A DNA stretch of 64,000 nt from Spirosoma sp. (GTDB lineage Bacteria > Bacteroidota > Bacteroidia > Cytophagales > Spirosomataceae): positions 773,648 to 837,647 of the forward strand of contig NZ_JAPLET010000022.1 of assembly GCF_026391055.1 (NCBI RefSeq). The letters are read 5' to 3'. Below the pieces are notes generated by a model. That model searched no databases. It saw only the letters and a list, made by a program, of their open reading frames with translations, and was not told where the DNA came from. Positions 1 to 6,490 of the stretch are shown in pieces (the first letter of the stretch is position 1; each line of letters starts with the position of its first letter). Position numbers and translations under genes: made by a program.

Positions 1-1
1 C

Positions 2-445
2 CAGCTGGGGGCTGAACTGAATCTGAACGAGCCAGCCCCTGTGGAAACACAAGAACGTAAACCACTCCGGGTGCTGTCCACCAACAAAGCCATTGGCTGG
101 ATGGTGGGTCTGTTCGTCTTCTTCGTGCTGCTCTCCTATATTTTCGGTGCCCCCCTGAGTGCCGATCCGATGAATGCCATAGGCCAGTCGATGATTAAAA
201 ATGCGCCGGTGCGCGCCCTGCTGAGCTTCACGCTCACCTTCCTGACGGTCCTGGTAGCCGTCTTCCTGATCCGCGTTTGTTTTCCCCAAATTTATCGAAT
301 ATGGCACAATCAAATCGACTCCGAGCGAACGCTGGAGCAGTTACTTCAAGAAGCGCCCGCCTGGGCTGTATTGGGCTCCTTATTGGCCTTATTCTACATG
401 TTCATGCAGCTTTTTGCCAGTTTCTACCAGGCTCTGTACGCGTAG
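2..445 (+). CDS. Prophage multi-spanning membrane protein, 5' end probably cut by the window
   Basis: The frame is open back to the window edge; GTG at 41 (134 residues) is the first visible start, but the true start may lie outside. Three hydrophobic stretches are visible: WMVGLFVFFVLLSYIF, then a long one around LLSFTLTFLTVLVAVFLI, then VLGSLLALFYMFMQLFASF at the C-terminus. The gene sits immediately upstream of, and overlaps, a peptidoglycan hydrolase gene, so a holin or other lysis-related membrane role is possible by context only. I do not recognise a named family. The overlap with the next gene is long (about 145-170 nt). Confidence 0.6.
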   Translation, partial: QLGAELNLNEPAPVETQERKPLRVLSTNKAIGWMVGLFVFFVLLSYIFGAPLSADPMNAIGQSMIKNAPVRALLSFTLTFLTVLVAVFLIRVCFPQIYRIWHNQIDSERTLEQLLQEAPAWAVLGSLLALFYMFMQLFASFYQALYA

Positions 446-948
446 CGACGCCCGGCCTAGATTCCCTGAACCGAAAGCGGGTCTGTCTGCTGGAAACTGC
501 CGCCAGTCAGGCCCATGTCAAGGAAAAAAGTAACCGGAATGATCATCCGCAGATCGATGCCTATTTCCGGGCCATCGGCTGGGCGCATCCGGAGCGGCTT
601 GGCGCGGGTGCCAAGCCCTGGTGCGGGGCCTTCGTGGGTTGGGTGTTGAAACAATGCGGGGTACCCACACCCAAGGGTGCCAACCTGGCTGCGGTGGCCA
701 GCTACAACGCCATGAAGAAACTACGGCTGCCAGCGGGTTCCCACGCAATTCCGGGCGACGTGGTGACCTACCGGACCTGGAGCCACGTCGAATTTGTCAA
801 CTCGTGGCCACTCGACCCGCGCATCCGGATTTTTTACGCCAGTGGCGGCAACACCACGGCGGGTAACAATGTGCAAGGGGTGTATATCAATATTCCCCGG
901 CCCAAACAATACGTGCGCAACATTGTGCGCTTTGTCCCCGAAACATGA
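277..948 (+). CDS. Prophage peptidoglycan hydrolase, TIGR02594/CHAP-like
   Basis: Cell-wall hydrolase of the NlpC/P60-CHAP superfamily as found in phage lysis or tail modules; expected to cut peptide bonds of peptidoglycan. The diagnostic core is present: a PWCGAFVGWVL motif with the catalytic Cys, followed by WSHVEFV with the catalytic His. Before the core, residues about 28-48 (RLGCIGLLIGLILHVHAAFC) read like a signal or anchor segment, which argues for the early starts (ATG 277 or ATG 301) although these lie inside the upstream gene. If only the enzymatic core were made, translation would need a later non-ATG start. It ends four bases into the next gene (ATGATG junction), consistent with coupled translation. 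Function of the family is well established; the exact start is uncertain. Confidence 0.8.
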   Translation: MFSPNLSNMAQSNRLRANAGAVTSRSARLGCIGLLIGLILHVHAAFCQFLPGSVRVATPGLDSLNRKRVCLLETAASQAHVKEKSNRNDHPQIDAYFRAIGWAHPERLGAGAKPWCGAFVGWVLKQCGVPTPKGANLAAVASYNAMKKLRLPAGSHAIPGDVVTYRTWSHVEFVNSWPLDPRIRIFYASGGNTTAGNNVQGVYINIPRPKQYVRNIVRFVPET

Positions 949-1940
949 TGAAAAGAACGTTTAATCTACCCGCCTGGCTGTTTGGGCTGGCCGTTTTAGC
1001 CCAGCTGCTGCTGGCGGGTCTGTGTACCAAAGTGCTCTGGTCGAATCACCAGCCCAAAGGCTGGAGCCTGGATTCGGCCACCTTTTACAAAACCCAATTT
1101 GAACAGGGTAAACTCAATCTTAATCTGTATATCCAGCAACAAAGTCATGAGGAACGTTTACGTAAACTGGATAAAAAACGGCTCACCCGCTTTCGCCAGA
1201 TTGATACTATGTCTGTGCCTGCTCTCCAGTCTGAATTCGACCGCCTGTACAATCGACTCCCTGAAGATCCTCGATCCCAAGCCGATTCGACTCACCGCAA
1301 ACGGAGCCCGTCAGGTGTTAAAAGACAAAGCCAGCCTGATCATGCTCCAGGGCGTAGTAGCAAGCCAGGACACGCTGTTGAGCCAACTCCAGAAGGCGGT
1401 GAGCAGTCAGCAAAAAACGGTGAAGACACTGAACGAATCCCGTCAGGCCGTCATCGACTCAGCCAGGCAGCTGCAAACCAATCTGGACAAAAAATCGCGC
1501 AAACTGCGAGCCGCCCGGCTGGAGAACTGGCTGGTTCGGGGGGCAGCCGCACTTTATCTGGCGCTCAAACTAATCTAACCTACTGGCGACTGATCCGGGG
1601 CATGGGCTATACTTATCCTGATATTGCCTTCGCCATTTCGGCGGTTGAAACCGGCTACTGGTGGACGCAACCGCCTGGTTTCAACCTGTTCGGCATGAAA
1701 AAAAATCCGCGCGGGTTCTACGCCAGCCTTTCAAAGGATGGGTACTGTCGGTATACATCTGAATCGGCCTCACTGGCTGATTACGGAGCGTATGAACGGC
1801 AGGTGATCGCCAAATACAACCTGGTCTCCAGAGCCGCTTATCTGGGCCATATCCACCGCAGGTTTTGTCCTACTGCCAGCTACCGGGTCAAACTAGCTTT
1901 GGCTTTTCAAACGCTGGCTACCATTCGGTCACTCACCTAA
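945..1940 (+). CDS. Membrane-anchored protein with C-terminal glucosaminidase domain (phage lysis locus, possibly composite)
   Basis: A single open frame of 331 codons that reads as three parts. Residues 1-30 hold an N-terminal membrane anchor (LPAWLFGLAVLAQLLLAGLC). Residues 40-105 are charged and helical. About residues 106-210 are Arg/Ser/Pro/Gly-rich low complexity, exactly where another frame carries a well-formed coiled-coil protein. From about residue 211 the sequence matches the glucosaminidase/flagellar-muramidase pattern (YPDIAFAISAVETG, FNLFGMKKNPRGFY), an endo-beta-N-acetylglucosaminidase fold that cuts the glycan strand. No ATG, GTG or TTG lies just before this domain; the only nearby ATG (1602) would remove its first helix. 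So either the fusion is real, or the N-terminal part continues in the other frame and the glucosaminidase starts in an unusual way. Confidence 0.6.
   Translation: MMKRTFNLPAWLFGLAVLAQLLLAGLCTKVLWSNHQPKGWSLDSATFYKTQFEQGKLNLNLYIQQQSHEERLRKLDKKRLTRFRQIDTMSVPALQSEFDRLYNRLPEDPRSQADSTHRKRSPSGVKRQSQPDHAPGRSSKPGHAVEPTPEGGEQSAKNGEDTERIPSGRHRLSQAAANQSGQKIAQTASRPAGELAGSGGSRTLSGAQTNLTYWRLIRGMGYTYPDIAFAISAVETGYWWTQPPGFNLFGMKKNPRGFYASLSKDGYCRYTSESASLADYGAYERQVIAKYNLVSRAAYLGHIHRRFCPTASYRVKLALAFQTLATIRSLT
1099..1578 (+). CDS. Coiled-coil protein encoded in an overlapping frame inside the glucosaminidase locus
   Basis: Within the 945-1940 gene, the +1 frame is open from 1099 to 1578. From about residue 50 it reads as a convincing protein: KPIRLTANGARQVLKDKA, then a Gln/Ser-rich coiled coil (LLSQLQKAVSSQQKTVKTLN), then a basic segment and a C-terminal hydrophobic helix WLVRGAAALYLALKLI. 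Similar coiled-coil proteins sit beside hydrolases in Bacteroidota phages, normally with an N-terminal anchor of the kind encoded by the first ~100 codons of the other frame. The natural protein may therefore start at 945 and switch frame around 1250-1290. As an independent gene it would begin at a TTG (1099), with a weak lipobox-like LNSTAC. A spanin-like role is conjecture. Confidence 0.5.
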   Translation: MNRVNSILICISSNKVMRNVYVNWIKNGSPAFARLILCLCLLSSLNSTACTIDSLKILDPKPIRLTANGARQVLKDKASLIMLQGVVASQDTLLSQLQKAVSSQQKTVKTLNESRQAVIDSARQLQTNLDKKSRKLRAARLENWLVRGAAALYLALKLI

Positions 1941-1952
1941 AATCTTTTTGTT

Positions 1953-2252
1953 ATGTTCAGTTTTGCGATCGCGGTTGAAGCCGTCAAACAAGGTAAACGA
2001 ATAGCCCGCAGTGGCTGGAACGGTAAAGGGATGTTTGTCTTTCAGCGACCGGCTGATACATTACCTAGTGCCATTCTTAGTAACGTCAAAAGTTTACCTG
2101 AATCAGTAAAATCTTTTTTGATTAACGAGGATAAGGGGAGTGTCCTTTTTACCGCTTACCTGTGTATGTATGCCGCTGACGGTTCAATCGTCAATGGTTG
2201 GCTGGCCTCTCAAACGGATATTCTTGCTGAAGACTGGACCATCTTAGATTAA
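1953..2252 (+). CDS. DUF2829 protein, Tad2-like (Thoeris anti-defence) family
   Basis: A 99-residue protein with the DUF2829 signature: an N-terminal helix followed by [17 protein letters not shown] (motif SGWNG at residues 20-24), a central [12 protein letters not shown] strand, and the C-terminal [13 protein letters not shown] at residues 83-95. DUF2829 is the family to which the phage anti-Thoeris protein Tad2 belongs; Tad2 binds and sequesters the cyclic ADP-ribose-type signal made by ThsB TIR proteins. The match rests on my reading of the motifs, not on a search. It lies between lysis and tail genes, in the same direction, and its stop overlaps the next start (TAATG), so it is transcribed with late genes. 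Many DUF2829 proteins are untested, so anti-defence activity here is inferred. Confidence 0.8.
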   Translation: MFSFAIAVEAVKQGKRIARSGWNGKGMFVFQRPADTLPSAILSNVKSLPESVKSFLINEDKGSVLFTAYLCMYAADGSIVNGWLASQTDILAEDWTILD

Positions 2253-2440
2253 TGTCGCAGACGCTCACCAACATTATCACGACACTGGCTGGCCAGGCTG
2301 TATCATTCGGCCTGGCCGCTTTCTTTTGGCAGTACATTCAAAAGAAGCTGGAGAAGATCGACGACGTAGATCGTCGCGTGCACCGCCTGGAGAACCGGGA
2401 CGAGATGCGAAAAGAACTTGGTTTAGACAATCACAAATGA
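2252..2440 (+). CDS. Small single-span membrane protein of the prophage
   Basis: 62 residues: an N-terminal hydrophobic segment (AGQAVSFGLAAFFWQYI) followed by a charged helical tail (KKLEKIDDVDRRVHRLENR) that could form a coiled coil. It overlaps the upstream gene by one base (TAATG) and the downstream gene by four bases (ATGA), so it belongs to a translationally coupled series. Size and layout resemble small holin-like or spanin-like phage proteins, but no family is recognised. Confidence 0.7.
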   Translation: MSQTLTNIITTLAGQAVSFGLAAFFWQYIQKKLEKIDDVDRRVHRLENRDEMRKELGLDNHK

Positions 2441-3270
2441 AGACAATCCAATTTGGCCCCAAGACCTATAAGGTCGCTGAAAACTGGAGCGAACTGACGC
2501 CCGATCAATACCAGCAGCTTATCCTGTGCCCTCGGCTGAAGGTAGATGGTTCCTACGACACCCTAGAAAATGAGGCGGCAGCCTGCCGGGTCTGGCTGGG
2601 CATGAACGCTACTTTATGGGCTTCCCTGCAACTGGCCAACTGGCAATGGGGCCAGCTGCGGCAACAATTCAACTGGTTGTTCACCACCTTGCCCCAGGGC
2701 AAACCACCTATCGATACGTTTTTTCACGCTGGGGTTAACTACCATCTGCCCGCAGCGGATTTCGCCGATACCACGGCCATTGAACTCTCGTACGCTAACA
2801 TGGCCTACGTGGCCTTTGCCAATCCAAAAGAACCCGAACCTGAAGCATTGGACCGGCTGATCGCCATTCTGTGCCGACCACGCCGGGTTGACTGGCGTAA
2901 GTTCCAGAAATCACGGGACTGGAACGGCGACGTGCGCGAACCTTTCTCGGAACCCCGTATGGTGGAGCAGGCGACTCGCCTGGCTTCGCTCGACATGAGC
3001 CTAAAGCTCGTTATTCTGGATTATTTCGAGCGCTCCAATAACGTCTTCCTGACCGACTACGGTGAGTTGTTCGGCGGTAAGCAGGAGCCTCGTTACGGGG
3101 ATGGGCGCGGCTGGGTGATGCTGCTCAAAAACGTGGCCAAAGAGGGTCATTTCGGTGATTTCGATAAGGTGTGCAGCACCCCAGCCCATCTGTTGTTTGC
3201 TTCGCTGCTGGATGATCTACTCGACAAAGAGGAAGCCCAGGCTACATCCAATAACCAACCCATTCAATGA
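2437..3270 (+). CDS. Phage tail-region protein of unknown function (277 aa)
   Basis: The start is set at ATG 2437, which overlaps the previous stop by four bases; the longer open frame upstream is only a shadow of the previous gene. The protein begins MKTIQFGPKTYKVAENWSEL, a style I associate with proteins next to tail genes in Bacteroidota phages. It is soluble, rich in Trp and Leu, and contains no catalytic motif I can name. It overlaps the next gene by four bases and is followed by tail proteins and the tape measure, so a role in tail assembly (for example a chaperone) is a positional guess. Confidence 0.65.
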   Translation: MKTIQFGPKTYKVAENWSELTPDQYQQLILCPRLKVDGSYDTLENEAAACRVWLGMNATLWASLQLANWQWGQLRQQFNWLFTTLPQGKPPIDTFFHAGVNYHLPAADFADTTAIELSYANMAYVAFANPKEPEPEALDRLIAILCRPRRVDWRKFQKSRDWNGDVREPFSEPRMVEQATRLASLDMSLKLVILDYFERSNNVFLTDYGELFGGKQEPRYGDGRGWVMLLKNVAKEGHFGDFDKVCSTPAHLLFASLLDDLLDKEEAQATSNNQPIQ

Positions 3271-3773
3271 AAATCACGGACCTGATTACCCTGACTGATT
3301 TCTTTGAAGGAATCGCCAAACGTACCGAGGGGATCGATTTCTTTCTTCCCCTGAGCAACGGCGAAAAAGCCATCGATGAGATTGAGAGCTACTACACCAA
3401 CGATTACAAAGGGACGACCGCCTTTTTTCAAATGGCCGAAAGTGGACGAAAAGACAACGGGGCTGGCTTGGAATCACTCACGTTCATGTGTTCGATGACG
3501 GTTGCCCAAAAGCCTGATGGCGTTGGCGCCCGCGCGGGGCTGATCACGCGCGATCGTACTCAAAAATTACTACTGTCCATGCTGGGCCAGATTGAATTGG
3601 CCGTCGAAGCCAGCATCGAGGAACTGGAGGATGAAGGCGAAAGCTACGAATTCAGTGTAGCCCCCGCCGAGCGCATGTTTCCGATCGGGCAGTTGGCCAA
3701 CGTCAATCTGGAGGGGCATTACATCGACATCGATGTGACGATCCCGGCCAATCACCTCTTATACCCCGCCTGA
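3267..3773 (+). CDS. Phage tail-region protein of unknown function (168 aa)
   Basis: Starts in a four-base ATGA overlap with the preceding gene and ends one base before the next start. It is an acidic alpha/beta protein with no signal peptide or membrane segment. Its size and position before a large tail gene and the tape measure would fit a tail terminator or completion protein, but nothing in the sequence itself proves this. The dense coupling with both neighbours makes it a secure gene with an open function. Confidence 0.65.
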   Translation: MKITDLITLTDFFEGIAKRTEGIDFFLPLSNGEKAIDEIESYYTNDYKGTTAFFQMAESGRKDNGAGLESLTFMCSMTVAQKPDGVGARAGLITRDRTQKLLLSMLGQIELAVEASIEELEDEGESYEFSVAPAERMFPIGQLANVNLEGHYIDIDVTIPANHLLYPA

Positions 3774-3774
3774 T

Positions 3775-5826
3775 ATGGACCCACTTCTGCAAACCCTGTC
3801 GTTTTTACCCCTGCGTTTTTCCCGTAATCCCATCGCCTACACCATCGATGCCGCTCCGGATTCGATTCCGGAGCGGCAGAATCTGTCGTATCTGCTGACG
3901 TTAAAGAAGCCCCGGTCTTACGGATCGGGCGAATACAACACACTCATCACCCTGCCTGGCCGGGAATTTCCCCCGCGTGCAGAATTGGGAGCAACGGTTT
4001 ACCCAGGAGCGCAGTTCGATGTGAGTGTGTTTATCGATGACCTTCTTTTACGCACCCCACCTACCCCTACCCAGACCGGTTTTGTGGCCTGCGTGGATAT
4101 GATCACGCCCTATCTGACCCAAACCCGGGTAGAGAATGCAGGTGTGCTGCTGGCTGGCACCAACCAGACCTTACCACTGGAGTACGCCCTGAAGGGAGCC
4201 CTGTCGGTCGAGCAATTTGCGGGCTGGCGGGATCAGTTCTTTACGACTTACCTGAGCCAGAGCCGTCAGTTTCTTACCTGGCAGCCAGCGCAAAAATGGG
4301 TGGAAACCAACCAACCCGAATTTCTCTACTACCTGGTTAACTTTTCGCCCAAACCAAGCGAACTGCGGCTTCGGGTGGCGATTCAGTATACCGATGGCAG
4401 CTCCGATCTGCTGACCGGGCTGAGTCTCACCACCGTCAGTCAGTACACGGTCTACAGCATTCCCGTTGGCTTTCAGGCGCTGGGTCTGGCCGCGCGTGAA
4501 GAACTTACGAGCAAAACGGTCCAGTCCTATCAGGTATGGGTCAGTTCTGAAACCAATGCCCGGCTGTCTGAAATACGAACCTACCACGTCAACCGGGACT
4601 ACGAACCCAACACCCTCTACCTGCTCTTTGCCAACTCGCTCGGTGGCTACGACACCCTGCGCTGCACCGGCCAGACCAGCCGCAACCTGACCGTAAAAGG
4701 TACGGCTGCCCAGCGCGCGCTGTTAGCGGATTACCTGCCCACCAGCGCCGAACTGTTTTCCAGAGATCGCAAAGGGGAAAAGGTGCTTGTGGCCAATACG
4801 GGCCTGCTCGATGGTGAGCTGCTCGACTACCTCTCGGAGCTGAGCCTGTCGGACGAAATCTACGTGGCCACCCAGGAGGGATTCGTGGCCTTAGTGCCCT
4901 CCGATAACACACTCAATCTGCGCACCGATGATGAAGATCTGGCCGGTCGCACCTTCACATTTACCCATGCCAAAATGGAGATCGGCTACAGCGCCCTACC
5001 AATGGCACCGGTTACTGAGCTTCGGGCCACGCGCTGGGTACCCATCAACACTTTCTGTCTCATCAACGAGAACGGCGTGCGGACGGGCCTGATCGGTGCG
5101 GCTCAGCTGGAGCTTCATTATGCGGATGATGGCTCGCTGGTCAAACCCCGTCAGATCAAAGCCAACGTACCCGGTACCGATGGCTACCAAACGCCCGTTA
5201 CCACCTCAGCCTGTGCGCCCGCTACGACACCCTTCCTCAACAGCGCCATTAGTCGGACGGGTACCTATATCCGCAATAACTGCCCGGCCAGTCAGTATGG
5301 CGGGTACGCTACCCTAAGCATACCGGCCGGTACGTACGGTGCTCAGACCGCCGAGCAGTTGCAGGCTCGCATCGACACCGCCCTTGTCAATATGGACACC
5401 CAGGCTTACGCTAACGCAAATGGTCCGTGCCTGCTGAATCCCTATGATTACGTGGTATCAGTGCCCGCCGGTTCCTTCCGCTTCCGGACCAATGCGCCGG
5501 AATATATCACCGTTTTTTATGACGGTTCACCCACCGCGGGCAATGCCTGGCAGCTGGATCGACCGCAGGCCAATGTGTACCCGTATGCCCAGAACGATCT
5601 GGAACTGCCCATCGGTGCCAACCCCTCGCTCTGGATGCTGATGGTTCGCGCACCGGGAGCCGGCAGCAATCGGATTCGGGTCTACCGGAATGGCGTGCTG
5701 GTCAGCACACGCACCGATATTCCGTTCAATAGTGATCTGGGAAAACCCATGCTCGGGGCTGGTCTTCAGGTGGCCAGTGGTGACCGAATCTACATTGACA
5801 TAACGGTGCTAACTCGTTACTGGTAA
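3775..5826 (+). CDS. Large phage structural protein with a DUF5977-like domain
   Basis: 683 residues, no signal peptide, beta-rich and low in Lys, typical of a virion surface or tail-tip protein. Roughly residues 485-560 match the DUF5977 pattern: TGTYIRNNCP, IPAGTYGAQTAEQLQARID and QAYANANGPC, with the two conserved Cys. The extreme C-terminus (IRVYRNGVLV, MLGAGLQVASGDRIYIDITV) looks like a jelly-roll or beta-sandwich. It sits between small tail-region proteins and the tape measure, and the next gene begins directly after its stop. A tail fibre, baseplate or tail-surface role is likely from context; the DUF5977 domain has no established function that I know of. Confidence 0.65.
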   Translation: MDPLLQTLSFLPLRFSRNPIAYTIDAAPDSIPERQNLSYLLTLKKPRSYGSGEYNTLITLPGREFPPRAELGATVYPGAQFDVSVFIDDLLLRTPPTPTQTGFVACVDMITPYLTQTRVENAGVLLAGTNQTLPLEYALKGALSVEQFAGWRDQFFTTYLSQSRQFLTWQPAQKWVETNQPEFLYYLVNFSPKPSELRLRVAIQYTDGSSDLLTGLSLTTVSQYTVYSIPVGFQALGLAAREELTSKTVQSYQVWVSSETNARLSEIRTYHVNRDYEPNTLYLLFANSLGGYDTLRCTGQTSRNLTVKGTAAQRALLADYLPTSAELFSRDRKGEKVLVANTGLLDGELLDYLSELSLSDEIYVATQEGFVALVPSDNTLNLRTDDEDLAGRTFTFTHAKMEIGYSALPMAPVTELRATRWVPINTFCLINENGVRTGLIGAAQLELHYADDGSLVKPRQIKANVPGTDGYQTPVTTSACAPATTPFLNSAISRTGTYIRNNCPASQYGGYATLSIPAGTYGAQTAEQLQARIDTALVNMDTQAYANANGPCLLNPYDYVVSVPAGSFRFRTNAPEYITVFYDGSPTAGNAWQLDRPQANVYPYAQNDLELPIGANPSLWMLMVRAPGAGSNRIRVYRNGVLVSTRTDIPFNSDLGKPMLGAGLQVASGDRIYIDITVLTRYW

Positions 5827-6393
5827 ATGGCCACATCGATAAAACTAACCCAGGAGCAGTTTGAGCAAGTAGCGGCTGATGTAATCGGGCGCATCGTGGG
5901 TGAAGCCTCGATTGTCATGCAACGCAAATTGCAGGCGGCTGGTCTGGTGTTGACGGGGGAACTCCTGAACTCGCTACGCCATCAGCAGGTGATTGTCGGC
6001 CGTGAACTGTACGCTGAATTCAGCATCGGTTTTTCGGGTTATGGCCGCTTCAAGGATATGCGCAAGCTGCTCTATGGCAAGCTGCCTCCAGCCGAAGTGA
6101 TGGAAGAATACGTTCGCCACGTGGGGCTTGATAAATTCAAGTATGTGCCTGGCTACTTATTGGGAGCCAACTACCGGGTGCTGCACATTCCTGATACCAG
6201 AGCAATCAACCGGATTGCCTGGGGCATTTCGGTCAACATCATGAAGCAGGGGGTAAAACGGAGTAAGAAAAACGCCTTTTACAACCCCACTCGTGGGAAG
6301 CTGATTTACGAAACGGGCTATAAATTACTGGAGTCGATGCCCGAACCAATTCTGAAGGCCATCAAGCAGCAATTTGAGCAACAATCCACTTAG
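5827..6393 (+). CDS. Phage tail-region protein of unknown function (188 aa)
   Basis: Starts immediately after the stop of the upstream structural gene (no spacer) and is followed by a strong rho-independent terminator. It is a basic, helical protein (QQVIVGRELYAEFSIGFSGYGRFKD) without membrane segments. Its position just before the tape measure is where many siphoviruses encode minor tail or head-tail joining proteins. The family is not recognised. The terminator right after it suggests that this block and the tape measure can be expressed at different levels. Confidence 0.6.
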   Translation: MATSIKLTQEQFEQVAADVIGRIVGEASIVMQRKLQAAGLVLTGELLNSLRHQQVIVGRELYAEFSIGFSGYGRFKDMRKLLYGKLPPAEVMEEYVRHVGLDKFKYVPGYLLGANYRVLHIPDTRAINRIAWGISVNIMKQGVKRSKKNAFYNPTRGKLIYETGYKLLESMPEPILKAIKQQFEQQST

Positions 6394-6400
6394 TACACAA

Positions 6401-6431
6401 CGCCCTGCCAGTATTGGCAGGGCGTTTTTTT
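6401..6431 (+). terminator. Rho-independent terminator upstream of the tape-measure gene
   Basis: Perfect 10-bp stem, CGCCCTGCCA and TGGCAGGGCG, with a 4-base loop, followed by seven T. It lies between the 188-residue tail protein and the tape measure, splitting the tail operon and implying readthrough or a separate promoter for the next gene. Confidence 0.9.
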
Positions 6432-6490
6432 GTCCTACCTGCTCGCATTTGTAGTGTATTTCTTCGCTGTTGGTAAAATCCACCAGCACT

